A stretch of 64,000 nucleotides of DNA from Trichobilharzia regenti (Eukaryota; Platyhelminthes; Trematoda; Strigeidida; Schistosomatidae), in the NCBI GenBank assembly GCA_944472135.2, contig OX235266.1:19238186-19302185 (forward strand), in the 5' to 3' direction. A model generated the notes under the pieces. That model was not told the origin of the DNA and did no database searches. It saw only the letters and a program-made list of their open reading frames with translations. Positions 1 to 11,850 of this stretch are shown one piece after another (the first letter of the stretch is position 1; every line of letters begins with the position of its first letter). A program made the position numbers and the translations under genes.

Positions 1-245
1 AGAAATACAGCTGAACTAGAAAAGCCTGAAAAATCATCAGCCATATGTGTTGCTCCACACGCTGTGGAATCAGGCCACAAAAATGATTTTGACAGTTTTG
101 AAAGAAACCAGAAAAATCTCAGAAATCACAAGGAACGTCTAATATCATCAGAAGTACTTCATGTCATCAAATGGAATCGGAATTTTCTGAATAGGAAGGA
201 TAGACCAAAACAGATTTTAACCGGCTTACAACATCCTCATCCCCC
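1..245 (+). mobile_element. PLE C-terminal tail fragment (left palindrome arm)
   Basis: Frame 64-249 reads VESGHKNDFDSFERNQKN, which resembles the stretch that follows the GIY-YIG nuclease domain in Penelope-like elements (a conserved SGH/TGH motif followed by a D-F pair). It is a mirror image of 2107-2355 and has no independent flanking evidence. The assignment rests on motif resemblance only. Confidence 0.55.
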
Positions 246-761
246 ATGAAGTGACAAAATCAAAATGAATGTGATCAGCAATTTTATTAAGTAAACACAC
301 ACTGCTTTTATGGTCTTATACACTTATCAAATCTAAAAACCTACACCTGGGTTTTGTTATCTCTACCGATTGGCCAACTTGACATCGCAAAAAATGACCC
401 AATGCTGAGGAACGATGGTTAAGTTGTTACATATAGGCTGAGAATTTGCAAATTCTGATATAATAATACTTTTATCAAGCTATTAGCGTAACGTCAGTAA
501 AAGTCACAATATCGTTTTGTTTTTTCAATGATTGGGAAATACAATAAAACCTTGATTATAATGAATGTGAGTAAGTCCATTAAAATTTGGCTAATAAGAC
601 CATTAAGGAAAATGTTTATTACTTTCACTCTACGAATAACCTACTCTAGCCATTTACTGAAGTACCATAATGTTGAGTGTATGTTATCTCTATTAATCAA
701 CTCCGTTTGTGTTTATATTGACACCTGCTCTTTTGGAGTTAGCTAGATAGGATGTTCATCA

Positions 762-798
<37 letters not shown>

Positions 799-819
799 TT
801 ATTGTTATTATTGTTACCC

Positions 820-1125
820 TTATTTCCTAGAGAAACATAGGGCTTCAGCTGCACATCTCCGTTGCGTTCGGTTATATGTTAACGTTTTCACCTGGCTCCA
901 CGTCTGCCCAAATGCTCCCACCTCCTCTTCGCATGACCTCCTCCATGTTGTCACCTTCACAGTGACGACCATCTGATTCGCTGCTTCCCATTCAGGTTCC
1001 ACTTGAGTGGTAGCCTGGCTTGAGACGTTACTTGATAGTTTTCTCAGAGTATGGTCAATTCACCTCCATTTCTCCCTGCATATTTGTTGCACAATCGGTT
1101 GCTGCTGGATCGGTTCGCTCCCAGA
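820..1125 (-). mobile_element. RTE 3' end (left palindrome arm)
   Basis: Reverse strand of a typical RTE C-terminus and 3' end: an EPEWEAANQ stretch, a TWRRSCEEE motif, then a short A/T-rich tail next to the (TA)n tract. It is a mirror of 1231-1536 and carries only the last ~100 codons. Confidence 0.75.
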
Positions 1126-1549
1126 CGTCAGGAAGGGCACTTCGAACGAATTACAGACTTTCATCAACAGCTGTCTTCACTCACTATTCAAAATCAGATG
1201 GCCGGCCAGAAAAGATTAGAAACAGAGATCTCTGGGAGCGAACCGATCCAGCAGCAACCGATTGTGCAACAAATATGCAGGGAGAAATGGAGGTGAATTG
1301 ACCATACTCTGAGAAAACTATCAAGTAACGTCTCAAGCCAGGCTACCACTCAAGTGGAACCTGAATGGGAAGCAGCGAATCAGATGGTCGTCACTGTGAA
1401 GGTGACAACATGGAGGAGGTCATGCGAAGAGGAGGTGGGAGCATTTGGGCAGACGTGGAGCCAGGTGAAAACGTTAACATATAACCGAACGCAACGGAGA
1501 TGTGCAGCTGAAGCCCTATGTTTCTCTAGGAAATAAGGGTAACAATAAT

Positions 1550-1556
<7 letters not shown>
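1126..1556 (+). mobile_element. RTE 3' end (palindrome loop and right arm)
   Basis: This RTE C-terminal segment runs uninterrupted from the loop into the right arm. It contains the degenerate IRWP region near 1195, a QQICREKWR stretch near 1270 and the TWRRSCEEE region, and ends in AACAATAATA-type sequence near 1550. Its continuity across the loop/arm border shows that the loop is ordinary RTE sequence and not a foreign insert. The frame is broken after IRWP by a 4-bp insertion that other copies share. Confidence 0.8.
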
Positions 1557-1594
<38 letters not shown>

Positions 1595-2106
1595 TGATGA
1601 ACATCCTATCTAGCTAACTCCAAAAGAGCAGGTGTCAATATAAACACAAACGGAGTTGATTAATAGAGATAACATACACTCAACATTATGGTACTTCAGT
1701 AAATGGCTAGAGTAGGTTATTCGTAGAGTGAAAGTAATAAACATTTTCCTTAATGGTCTTATTAGCCAAATTTTAATGGACTTACTCACATTCATTATAA
1801 TCAAGGTTTTATTGTATTTCCCAATCATTGAAAAAACAAAACGATATTGTGACTTTTACTGACGTTACGCTAATAGCTTGATAAAAGTATTATTATATCA
1901 GAATTTGCAAATTCTCAGCCTATATGTAACAACTTAACCATCGTTCCTCAGCATTGGGTCATTTTTTGCGATGTCAAGTTGGCCAATCGGTAGAGATAAC
2001 AAAACCCAGGTGTAGGTTTTTAGATTTGATAAGTGTATAAGACCATAAAAGCAGTGTGTGTTTACTTAATAAAATTGCTGATCACATTCATTTTGATTTT
2101 GTCACT

Positions 2107-2830
2107 TCATGGGGGATGAGGATGTTGTAAGCCGGTTAAAATCTGTTTTGGTCTATCCTTCCTATTCAGAAAATTCCGATTCCATTTGATGACATGAAGT
2201 ACTTCTGATGATATTAGACGTTCCTTGTGATTTCTGAGATTTTTCTGGTTTCTTTCAAAACTGTCAAAATCATTTTTGTGGCCTGATTCCACAGCGTGTG
2301 GAGCAACACATATGGCTGATGATTTTTCAGGCTTTTCTAGTTCAGCTGTATTTCTCGGTGGTTGAACAGAGTCGGTTCTACTGTGTTCAGTTCTTCTGAT
2401 TTTGATTTCTCTCTGACTATGTTAGTCCGATATGTATTGCATCACATTCCAAGCATTTTATTTTGTAGACAGAATCAGATAAAAAATCTTTAGGGATTGA
2501 GTCTTTTATAAGGACAAGGTTGCTTTGCAGTACGTTTGCTGTTTTGAAGGAAACTCTGATTTTGAGCTTATTCAAAACTCTTCTGATATTGTCTGACGAA
2601 TCTGATGGTCTATATAGAATGAAAGTTGTTGAGGTCCATGTTTTCGGAGTACGTTTTCAACCATACTTAATGTCAGTGATCATTCTGTTAATGAAGTTTT
2701 TTAGGTAGTTATTTCGCTTGAGAGTCTTAGAAATGTTTGATATTTCTTCTTCTTTTTCTTTATCATCCGTTATCAAAGCGTTGTTTTTCATTCATTTAGA
2801 AATACAAAATTTAAACCTTTATTATAATGA
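2107..2830 (-). mobile_element. PLE fragment with GIY-YIG core and C-terminal tail
   Basis: On the minus strand, going down from about 2830, there is a linker with KTLKRNNYLKNFINRMI. Then, with frame changes, comes a GIY-YIG core reading VYKIKCLECDAIYIGLT (about 2420-2475). The VESGHKNDFDSF tail lies at 2107-2292. This order matches Penelope-like elements, where a GIY-YIG nuclease follows the RT. Several stops and shifts make it non-functional. It crosses the right boundary of the palindrome without interruption. Confidence 0.7.
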
Positions 2831-3624
2831 ATATCATATACCGAATGCCCAAATTCTTTCAAACTGTTGAAAGTGAACTTGGTTCGGACATGTATAACTT
2901 AATTCAAAGCCGGATTACTTTATCGAAGCATAAATGTATGTCTTCAATCACATTGTCACCCTTGGAATTCTGAGTTTAGATGTAAAACTACCTTGAGTAC
3001 ATTATTCCACTCTGTATTTTTTGATATAATCTGCTATTCGCTGCAATGACGTGTTTTGTATACTCATTCTCTGTGAACGTTTCTTTCTGCTGTTTTAGCA
3101 CATCATCACCACCATCCTCACCACCATTTCTTCAGAGATGAGTGTGAGGGGAACAAATTAAATTCCTTTTTCAATCCATAGGAACGAAACTATAGTTATC
3201 TCGAGGGTGTTGATTTCCTTTAAATTGATAATTTTTCATGATCCATCAGTGCTTGTTGTGAGTAGCACATCAGCGAAGGATATTCCGCTACATGTTTTTC
3301 CTTTTTCTCAGATAAATCGGAGAGTATCAGGCCAGCCCCTATTATTTGGAGACGAAACTTTCACAGGAGATACATGTGTGAATTAATAGGAACTGTGAAT
3401 TGCATGGTATCCTAAAAGTATTCAGTGATAGTCGTCTTTCTATCGGGATTACTTCACAAAAGAAATAGCAGATAACAGAAAAGGTTAGGTGTCAAACATT
3501 TCCTGTTCGTCACTATGAATTTAATCTACATTCAGATAGGTATGGGTTATGCTTGGCGATCTGTCAACATCTTTGCCATTTCTCTCGCTTCTACGCACTC
3601 ATCGCCTTACATCAATTAACTCTG
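2831..3624. other. Unassigned stretch
   Basis: No recognisable gene or repeat. A degenerate minus-strand continuation of the neighbouring PLE is possible, but no RT motif can be read. Confidence 0.3.
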
Positions 3625-3629
3625 TGTTT

Positions 3630-4020
3630 TAATTTTATTGGGTTTCAAGTGGAACATCTGGCTTCAGCAGCATATCTCAGTTTCGTCCTCTGGCTCCACA
3701 ACTGCTCATAAGCTCTTTTCTCCTCCTCAGACGATCTCCACAGAATCAATCTTCAGGCAACACCACACTCGTCGTATCCAAATGAAGGTGCACTGGGGGG
3801 GGGTATGCCTGGAGTGCGATGTCACTCACTGATTGTCTCGATCTGTATCCAGTCCACCTCCATTTCCTGCAACAAAATTCTTTGGCTGTGGGTTCTTAGT
3901 CGGTTCGTTACCAGATTTCCCTGTAGCTAGTTCTTTCCAGCCAGTCATCTGAATTGCAGTATATAAGTAGTGAAGGCAACTGTTGGTGTACTAATCAATG
4001 CTTTCGTGAAAGTCTATTGG
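3630..4020 (-). mobile_element. RTE 3' fragment
   Basis: It starts with the reverse complement of the RTE 3' end (TTTCAAGTGGAACATCTGGC) and runs through the HSLR/Q-rich region to the ILKIRW region, in the same order as the better copy at 5530-7330. There are many stops, and a run of nine G lies near 3796-3804. It is old and truncated. Confidence 0.7.
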
Positions 4021-4359
4021 AATACTCAGTTTACCTTAACCCAGCATACAATGACTAAGTTTGGAATTCTCTTAGTTATTTTTTGACGTATTTGCCTATA
4101 TTTCTCAGGATATTTAGGTAAGAAACACAGTAGTCTGAAAAATAGGTAAAAATTCATTTTAAATCATAGTCGTGAACACGTAATACAGTGAAGAGTCTCT
4201 TTTAGGCAAATTCAGTCGCTTTGTCGTACAGTTAAAGGTATAAATAATAATTGTTGTACTTGTTAACACATTCTCTTACAGTCCAGTGGTCTCCAATGAG
4301 TCTAAAATATTGCATTTGACCACTTTCCTATATATCTGCAAGTTCACTTTTTGATTTTC

Positions 4360-5250
4360 CTGATTGTGGTAGACTGGATAATGCGACAGACAGCAAGCAT
4401 AAAATGGATCCGCACAAAAAATCTTAGAGGATTTCCACTTCGCCATTGATATATGTCTGATCCCCCACAAAGTGGAGACTATGCAAATGGAAAGCAACAA
4501 GTTAGCGATAGAAGAAGCATCAAAGATAGCGATTCAGGTGAACATGGAGAAATCGTAGGTGATGAAGATGCCTGGTCAACAGCAACAGCAACAATAACAG
4601 ACAGCAATCGGCAAAAATGTGAGAAATCTGAAAGAAGCAACTTCCTTCACCTACATCGTTTCAACTACAGGTAGATGTAACTGACGAAGATATCAAGGTG
4701 AGGAAAGGGAAAGCAAGGCAAGCTTTCATTACTCTCAATTCTGTGTGGAGATCAGCAACCCGCACTTAGCATGAAAAATAAGATGCAGATTTTCAACTTC
4801 AATGAGAAGTGCTACTATACGGATGAAAGACTTGACGCATCATTAAGAGCACTTCGAACAGACTACACACCTTCATCAACAGCTGTCTTTGATCAGTGGT
4901 ACTCAAGATCAGATGGCTGGCCAGAAAATATCAGCAAAAGTGATCTCTAAAGCGAGGCAACCAGAGATCGATTGTGCAACAAATATACAAGAAGAAATGG
5001 GGGTGGATTGGTCATACTCTGAGAAAACCATCAAGTGAGTGACATTACAAGACAGGCCCTTGATTGGAACTCGAACGGAAAGCGGAGAGTTGGTCCTCAG
5101 TGCAAGGATGAAATAGAGGAGGTCATGCGAAGAAGGGATGAAAGCATGTGGCGAGACGTGGAGCCAGATGAAAACGTTGGCAGAGAACAGAACGCAACGG
5201 AGACCTGCGGCTGAGTGCGTTTGTTCCTTTAGGAACTAAAACAGACAATA
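4360..5250 (+). mobile_element. RTE 3' fragment
   Basis: Plus-strand RTE 3' half. It starts just before the RT motif C region, which has decayed to FAIDICLIP-like sequence. A CAA/CAG-rich segment (about 4576-4600), the KARQAF region, the IRW region and the KRRVG region follow. The end is at AATAATAATTA near 5250. An exact tandem 4-bp duplication (GTGA, 5035-5042) shifts the frame. Inactive 5'-truncated copy. Confidence 0.75.
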
Positions 5251-5261
5251 ATAATTACTGT

Positions 5262-5440
5262 TGACGTTTTGAGCACAGTTCACTGCTCACAATCCTCTTG
5301 ATATGATTACGGGCAATAAATTGTGCTCGAAATGTCCTTAGTAAACATTAATATATAATGTATGTGTGACTTTATCAAAATAAACTCTATCCATTTCATC
5401 CAAAGACGAAACTAATTTTTATATAATTGCGATAGTACAG
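5262..5440. repeat. Small dispersed repeat with palindromic GAGCA...TGCTC core
   Basis: The segment holds TTTTGAGCACAGTTCACTGC and later GCAATAAATTGTGCTCGAAA, which are inverted versions of each other. Related sequence occurs at 44900-44970 and 51685-51720. The family is unidentified; it might be part of a PLE 3' region. Confidence 0.45.
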
Positions 5441-5529
5441 CAAAGTGAATGAATTCGCCACCGAGAATGAAATCTTCGCTGGACTGTTTGTTCTTTTATT
5501 CATAAACAGCATATTTTTTTTAATGCTCC

Positions 5530-7330
5530 TTTGGGTTCCTAGTGGAACATAGGGCTTCAACTGCACGTCTCCATTTTCTTCTGTCTTCTGCTATACTTTT
5601 CGCCTGCATCCATGTTAATCCATATTCTTTCAACTCCTCTTCACACGATCTCCTCCATGTCACCCTTGCACTGACGTCCCACACGCCGCTTCCCTTTCGG
5701 GTTCCACTCGAGGGCTTGGCGCGCGATGTCACCCAGCGGTCTCCTCAGCGAGTGTCCGATCCATCTCCACTTTCTCCTGCATATTTGTTGGGCGATTGGT
5801 TCTTGCTTTGTTTGTTCCCATAATTCCTTGTTGGTGATTCTTTCCGGCCATCTGATCTTCAGTATTGAGCGAAGACAGTTGTTAATAAAGGTCTGCACAG
5901 CCTTTTGGAAATATTCTTTGTGACCAGTTCTCCAAGTTTCTGATCCGTATAGAAGAACTGACTTGACGTTTGTATTGAAAATCCGAATTTTGTTGGTGAT
6001 GCTGAGTGACGAAGATTTCCAGATTGATTTCAGGCTGATGAATGTGTTTCTCGCCTTCCCGATTCTCGCTCGATTTGACATCCTCGTCCGTTCCTCCTGT
6101 AGTTGAGACAATGCTCCCTAGATAAGTGAGTGAATGAAGTAACCTCCTTCAAATCCCTCCCGTTGATGGTGATTGACGTTGGATGTTGCTGTTGTTGTTG
6201 TTGTTGGTTGGTTATTTTCATAACCTCCGTCTTGTCTATGTTTACCTGGAGTCCTGTCTTTGCTGCTTCTTCGACCAGTTTGTCGGTTTTCGCTTGTAAG
6301 TCTTCGATTGTGTGTGACATCAAACATAAATCATCCACGCGCGAAATCCAGGTCTTCTAGGTTCTTCTCGTTGGTCGGTGCAGGATATTCCTGTCTTCTC
6401 GTTTCCCACAGTCTGACGCATAATCCAGTCAGTCCACCACAATTAGGAATATCATTGGTGATAGTAAGCACCCTTGTCTGACTCCTGTGTTTACTCCAAA
6501 CGCCTCACTGAGTCTTCCGTTGTGGATCACTTGGCAGGTGCCGTTGTCGTACAGCTGTTGAATAAGGTTGATGAATATTCGGGGTACGCCATAGTACTCG
6601 AGTAATTTCCAAATTACTTCACGGTCAACGCTGTCTGTCGAAGGCCTTCTCAAAGTCTATAAAGTTGAGATAGAGGTTTGATTGCCATTCCATGCTTTGT
6701 TCGATGATGATGAGTAGAGTTGCAATTTGGTCAGTACATGATTTGCCTTTCCTGAATCCAGCTTGTTCTGGTCGGAGTTCTGTCTCCAGTGCGTCCTTTA
6801 ATCTCTCCAGGATGATGCGACTCAGGATTTTACTTGGCGTCGATAGGAGCATGATTCCTCGCCAGTTCTTGCAGAGTGAGTCCTAAGTCGCCCTTCTTTG
6901 GTAGTTCCACGCCGTAACCTTTCCTCCAGTCAGTAGGCACCTTTCCCTCCTTCCAGACCTTTTGCAATAAAGGAGTCAGGATACATGTGCTGTCGTCTCT
7001 GGGTCCGCTTGTAGTGTTTCGGGAGGTATTCCATCTGGTCCGGCTGCTTTTCCAGCTTTCAGAAGCTTGATTGCGTTCAAGACTTCAGCTCTCGTTGGAG
7101 GATTGGTGTCAACTTGCAGTTGTGTGCGCGCTGTTGTTGGTATTTCTGGACGGGTTGCAGGTGATGGTCGGTTCAAGAGTCCTTTGAAGTGATCCGCCCA
7201 TTGTTTAATCTGTTTTTCTTCCTTGGTAATGGGTTCCCTTGGCTGTCTTTTATAGGTTTCGCTTGTGTTGATCTCTTCCCGGATAGAGATTTGGTTATCT
7301 GATATAGTGTCCTCAGCATATGCAGTGTAT
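5530..7330 (-). mobile_element. Longest RTE-clade retrotransposon copy in the window (RT and C-terminal part)
   Basis: Minus-strand pieces in order: an upstream KAAGPDGIPPE motif (6976-7176); RT motifs in LRPEQAGFRKGKSCTDQI and LNFIDFEKAFD (6625-6852, catalytic D retained); TGVRQGCLLSPMIF (6429-6653); then LDFA and DDLCLMS, split by a 4-nt insertion near 6336-6341 that breaks the catalytic FADD box; a (CAA)n-encoded Q run; and the KARNTFI...GSETWR...KIRWPERITNKELW C-terminus (5641-6111). The 3' end is near 5530. The endonuclease domain is not visible, so the copy is 5'-truncated and dead. The motif set matches schistosome SR2/SR3/Perere-type RTE elements. It is the best template for judging indels in the other copies. 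Confidence 0.9.
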
Positions 7331-8519
7331 AATTTCAGAAATACTGTTTTGTCTCTTTCTATGCATACCAGGTTGTTGTAAAAAATAGCCTTTTGAGAAG
7401 ACCCTTATCTGGAAGCACATTCACAAAATCTTCAAAAATCTCTAAACTTCTTATCACTGGTAGTAAAACTGCAAACATTTTTCAGATTTGTTATTCTTAA
7501 TTTTGACAGAAAAGAAATTTACTTGGGAAGGACCATGTTTGAAAAAAACCCAGAATGTTGTGAAAGGCAGTGTGTATACATTAGCTTCAATTTGTCTCTA
7601 TAGATTGAGAAACTAAACGCCTATCTAAGATTTGTTAGGCAGCACATATTCAGAGTTGTAAAACTTCCTGAATTCAGCCAAAATGCAATAATGTTTCGAA
7701 AGAAGAATGTGTGACTACGACACAATTAACCGACAATTATTATAATCGTTATCACATATGTGGCGAGGATTCTCTTAGCACTTAGCGCCAATCAGATATC
7801 AACGTCTAAAATAGCTGGATTAGTTAAATACACCATCTAACTTTACATAAATAGAGATGCTAAAACTTCTCTACTCTGGAACATACTGTTGGTGGAAGTT
7901 TCTAGTGACGATGGAAAATAATATTGTTCCGTCAAGTAATCCTACCGTGCATCTTGTTGATGTTCCCATGTGATAATTCATCTCGTTTCAGCTCAGAAAC
8001 GTAAGTCGTATTTCACTTTTCCATTTCCTTCCATGCCAGTAATTCAAAGAATTTCATTTTATAACAGAAGGCATTTAGAACTTCCTTATTCGAACCGCTC
8101 TATATTCTGTGGTAATGTGCTCAAAATAAGGTTTGTTTACTATAAGCTGCTTAAAGGTCCACTTTAATATAGACGCCTTAATATTTTATTAACATTATGT
8201 ATGGTGTATAGCTTTGTTTGGTTTCCTTAGCCGGCTCAACCTCGCCTAGTGTGCTAGTTCAATAGCCTACTACCAGGTACTACCTCAGCTTCACTGGCAT
8301 AGGTCGTGAAGTAATTTGGAGTGTCACAAAACCTTTTCCAAATTCATTCAGCTACTTTATGACGTAACCAAATGTCAAACGGCTCACAGTCGCAAAGTGA
8401 GTAAAGCTTTTGAAGTGAAGATGTGAGTAAAACTAGATTGTCTACTATCATCAACGATACTCGTAATTGTGGTACAGTGGATCGTGCAGTGGACTGTGAG
8501 GAACAAGATAAGAGAAAAT
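7331..8519. other. Unassigned stretch
   Basis: AT-rich with no convincing coding frame or known repeat. A 65-codon plus frame (7970-8167) shows no domain. Confidence 0.3.
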
Positions 8520-9150
8520 AGCCTGGTCGATAAGAACACTAAAGAAAATTTGCATTTTGCAGATGATTTCTGTCTAATGTCCTAGAAACCCGAACCAACA
8601 ATTTGGCAGCAGAAGCAGAGAAGACGTGACTCCTGGTAAACACAGAGTACACAGAGGTAATTAAGATACCTAACTGATAACAAAAACCACCAACTACCAT
8701 CAGTGACAGAAACCTAAAGGAAGTCCCTCTTTTCACTAACCTAGGCGGCGTTGCTTCCATCAGGGCCGGCAGGGATATAGATGTCAACAGAAGGATTGAA
8801 AAAGCGAGACAGGCCTTCACAAATACGCTACACTCCGCGGAAAGAACAAGGTTCAGGCTTTCACCACCAATGTGAGATCAGTGCTTATATATGTATATAT
8901 ATGTATATACGGTTCAGAGACTTGGTGCAGACGTTATCAAAAGGATTTCCAAAGTCTTATACGGACTCTTGTCAATACTTGCCATCGCCCCACAACGAAG
9001 ACCGTATGGTAAGCCAGAAAAGATTAGCAACAAGGTAAATTGTCAATGAACTGATCGGGAACTTAATGTTCAACAAATATTCCCGGGGAAGATGGAAATG
9101 CATTGAACCTACGCTGAGAAGACCCTCGGTTGACGTCGCACAATTCACTA
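8520..9150 (+). mobile_element. RTE fragment
   Basis: Plus-strand remnant starting at DDFCLMS (RT motif C, about 8560). It continues through a SDRNLKEV-like stretch, the KARQAFTNT region and the GSETW region near 8925, and ends after the HTLRRPS-like region near 9130. An ATATATGTATAT microsatellite interrupts it near 8886-8915. Many stops. Confidence 0.7.
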
Positions 9151-10095
9151 GTCGTTTCCTGTAAAAAAATTTCAATTTATTTCTTTTATTTTAAACTTTG
9201 AATTTTACTTTTAGTTTGCTTTAACTTAATTAACTAATTCTCATACGTTCTTTTTGTACATTTTCACGCCCTATTCACACATGTTAAATTGACACTCAAC
9301 TACCACCTTTATTCTCTCTCACTCAATAGCAATTTTAACCTTATCAAATTTCTTACTTTGTGCCGTTGAGAACCGCGTAATCTACAGCTCTTATGTTTTA
9401 CTTCTAAGAGAATATAATTTTAAGCCAGAAATGTGCTCAAATGGTTTTACGGCACACATGCCAAACGAAATAGAAATGAATGTATAACATTATTCGCTTT
9501 GAATCAGTTGAGTTTTATGTTTGCTTGATTGCTTGTTTGTGCTCACCAAATCTTAAAAGAAATATTTTTGTCAAGTTTAGACAGTTGATCAGGTGATACA
9601 AGAATGATCTAATATAGAAACAAGGCTAATCAAACAGCAACTAAAGTAACATGGAGTTAGTAAGTTAGATGACGTAATATAACTGACTAAAATCTTTCAA
9701 CTTAGGTCAGGGTAGCGACAGAGGTAATTACAAGTAGAGACTAAGTAGAAGTGGGGTAGAGAATAATGGCATTTAAATTAGAACTAAAATTGAGCGAATA
9801 AGTTGGATGACGTAACATAAATGACTAGAAATTGGGCGTTGGTCAAGTCAGTAACAGTTGTAGTGAGGTGTAGAAATTAAATCGGGTAGGGGTCGAGAAC
9901 AAGAAAGTTGAAAATGCAAAATATTATAATTTAGACGACAAAATAATACTGATGATGAGACAGAAAAAAAGAGATTAGGTAGAATTTACTTGTCGGGTAA
10001 TAAGATAGATTACGTCCATTGCAAGTGTAGTGATTGAACGAACTTCTTCTGTATGCTGAGTTCAGGACTTAGCAAGTGAATCGTCATTGCTTCTG
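9151..10095. other. Probable PLE 3' flank with a weak two-unit repeat
   Basis: No gene. Two diverged segments, about 9655-9760 and 9790-9900, share the order TTAGATGACGTAA..CTGACTA..GGTCAG..GTAAC, suggesting an old tandem duplication of about 130 bp. It lies directly 3' of the minus-strand PLE at 10100-10990, so it may be that element's 3' region. Confidence 0.4.
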
Positions 10096-10099
10096 CAGT

Positions 10100-10990
10100 T
10101 TGAAGTAGTCTGATTCGCACACCTTTAGGAAGACTACTTCTTACTCTGTAGACGACTTTGAAGTTTGTTTAGGGTGTAGCTTGGTGTCCAGATTCTATCA
10201 GATGTTATACGATGGAGCTGTGGGGGCATCGTTTGTCTTCTTTGTAAAAGCATGTTGGTAAGTGTTCGGTGATGCGTTTGCAAAGCGAACGCTGGGTATG
10301 GCCGACAAACCTGGCTCCACACGAGCAGATGAAGTAATAGATACACATTGATGAGGTCAGCAGTGGTAGCTTATGCGTCACGTTCACATGAATCACAGGT
10401 TTTGTGCAGAAGATTAGTCGTAGTTCAGCTGCGAAGAAGGTCTTCTTAAGTGAGTGCGACAGTCGGTGTTTTGCAGTGTTTCCGCATATATCTCCATTGA
10501 ATTCAAGGCTCATATAGAGTAGTTTTTTGGGGCGCTACGCATGGACAGATTTTGTGGTCTAGGAATGATAGATTTTGCAATAAATCTTTCCGGATAACAA
10601 TTCTCGACGAGGATTATCTTGAGACAGTCCAATTCATCTTCTATGGTGTCCGGGGTGAAAATTCTACGAACTCTGTAGCTGAGTGAATGGATCAGGTTCC
10701 GTTTGGTGTATAGGGGTATCCAACTGTGAAAGTTAGTAAGCTGTCCGTTCCACGTCGACTTTCCGTTGATAGATCCATCCTGTTCTCATATTGTTAGTTG
10801 GACGTCAATAAAGGATAATTTGGAGTTGGACTCTTTCTCCAGAGTGAACTGAATCGCGGGATGGCAGTTGTTTGTGTTTAGGTATGCAGGTGAAATTAAA
10901 AAACCATTTAATGAATACACTGATTTTATTGTTAAATGGTTGGAGGCACTCTATACTTTGTGCTTGTTGACTTTCGTCAGCGAGGAGTAT
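10100..10990 (-). mobile_element. PLE fragment: end of RT, GIY-YIG domain and tail
   Basis: Minus strand: the FTLEKESNSKLSFIDVQLTI segment (about 10795-10860) is the conserved region after the RT palm. The GIY-YIG domain reads CIYYFICSCGARFVGHTQRS (about 10290-10350), followed by a REH-like ITEHLP. A tail with ...VRIRLLQTAEAMTIH lies near 10085-10140. Family architecture (RT then GIY-YIG) is established for Penelope-like elements. The frames are split, so it is inactive. Confidence 0.8.
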
Positions 10991-11079
10991 TTGCAATTTC
11001 GAAGAAACTTATGTCCAACTGAAGTATGCATTTCAGTCCCACAGAAGATCAATCGCGAGACTAAATAGCTCATTAATAA

Positions 11080-11400
11080 CCTCTCCAAGTGTAACGCTGG
11101 GTTCGAGTCTACCAACGGACATGAGTTCCTCTAAGATTCCGGAGACTCTTGCTGACCAACAAGCGTGAAACCTAGGTCAAAGGTTTCCTGTTGACTACCT
11201 GCAGTCACTTGGTAGGTACGTTTCAGTGTATATCGTGGCGGTGATCCACCTAGCATGGTGACCCCACTCCATATATGACTGATAGAATTCAGTCTGCACT
11301 GAACGTAGGACTAGACGTATGACATCACTAACTGCCTAGTGTCTAATGAACGTATAAATTGTTATACTGTAAATCTGAAATGCCTTAAACTAGTTAGCTG
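11080..11400 (+). repeat. Family D dispersed repeat
   Basis: It contains GACTGATAGAATTCAGTCTG and a GTGTCTAAT segment that recur in the same order at 16475-16640. A GGGTTCGAGTC string near 11100 looks like an RNA polymerase III B box. The family is not identified. Confidence 0.5.
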
Positions 11401-11850
11401 TAATAAAATATTTTCTTTTCTATAGTTCCAGGTGAGTTGAATGTTTTCAAGGGGGAGATCTAACACTGTCCAAATATCAGACTCAAAATGATTCATAAAC
11501 ATATACATAAACTAACAACTATTCGACTTAATGTTAACTGGGTAGTGAGCGAAACCTATTGAGTGAAGACTTAACATACTTCAAGTTGACTATCCCCGTG
11601 GTAAATCAATCGAATCAAATGTCCACTGAAATTATACTAAGTTTGATTGTGACACAATGTTGAGAATAGTGAAGATAAAGGAATGGAACTTTGGCCAGTC
11701 TTATTTCCATGGAAAAAATATGGTTAATGCATAGAGCTGAATTAAAAAGTCTGTAGCACAAGAACAAAAATTAGTTTTAAGTAGTGCTAAAATCACAAAA
11801 CTATTTCATAACAGAATTGAATCATCAAATTGTATACCTGGTTCTCGACG
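11401..11850 (+). promoter_or_regulatory. Upstream and 5' UTR region of rad21
   Basis: No repeat is recognised. The string CTATTTCATAACAG ends at 11814, is a good splice acceptor and lies 37 nt before the ATG. The mature mRNA may therefore begin at 11815, either after a 5' UTR intron or by spliced-leader trans-splicing, which schistosomes use for part of their genes. No TATA box can be assigned with confidence. Confidence 0.35.

Larger units (their letters stand above)
1..2355. repeat. Near-perfect 2.36 kb palindrome with a 105-bp loop
   Basis: Base 1 pairs with base 2355 and the symmetry axis is at 1178. Arms are 1-1125 and 1231-2355; the loop 1126-1230 is not self-complementary. Four pairs of mirror reading frames (64-249/2107-2292, 528-746/1610-1828, 752-976/1380-1604, 820-1002/1354-1536) translate identically except for one residue beside the (TA)n tract. 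Both arms hold a PLE tail, an unrecognised ~570-bp stretch, a (TA)n tract (about 762-795 and 1557-1591) and an RTE 3' end. The right arm runs straight into more PLE sequence after 2355, so it is probably the native copy. It could be a real fold-back duplication or an assembly or library artefact, and the left end may continue outside the window. Confidence 0.95.

Noticed and set aside
752..976. Frame with an IYIYIY run in both palindrome arms
   Set aside because: It translates the (TA)n microsatellite and the reverse of an RTE 3' end.
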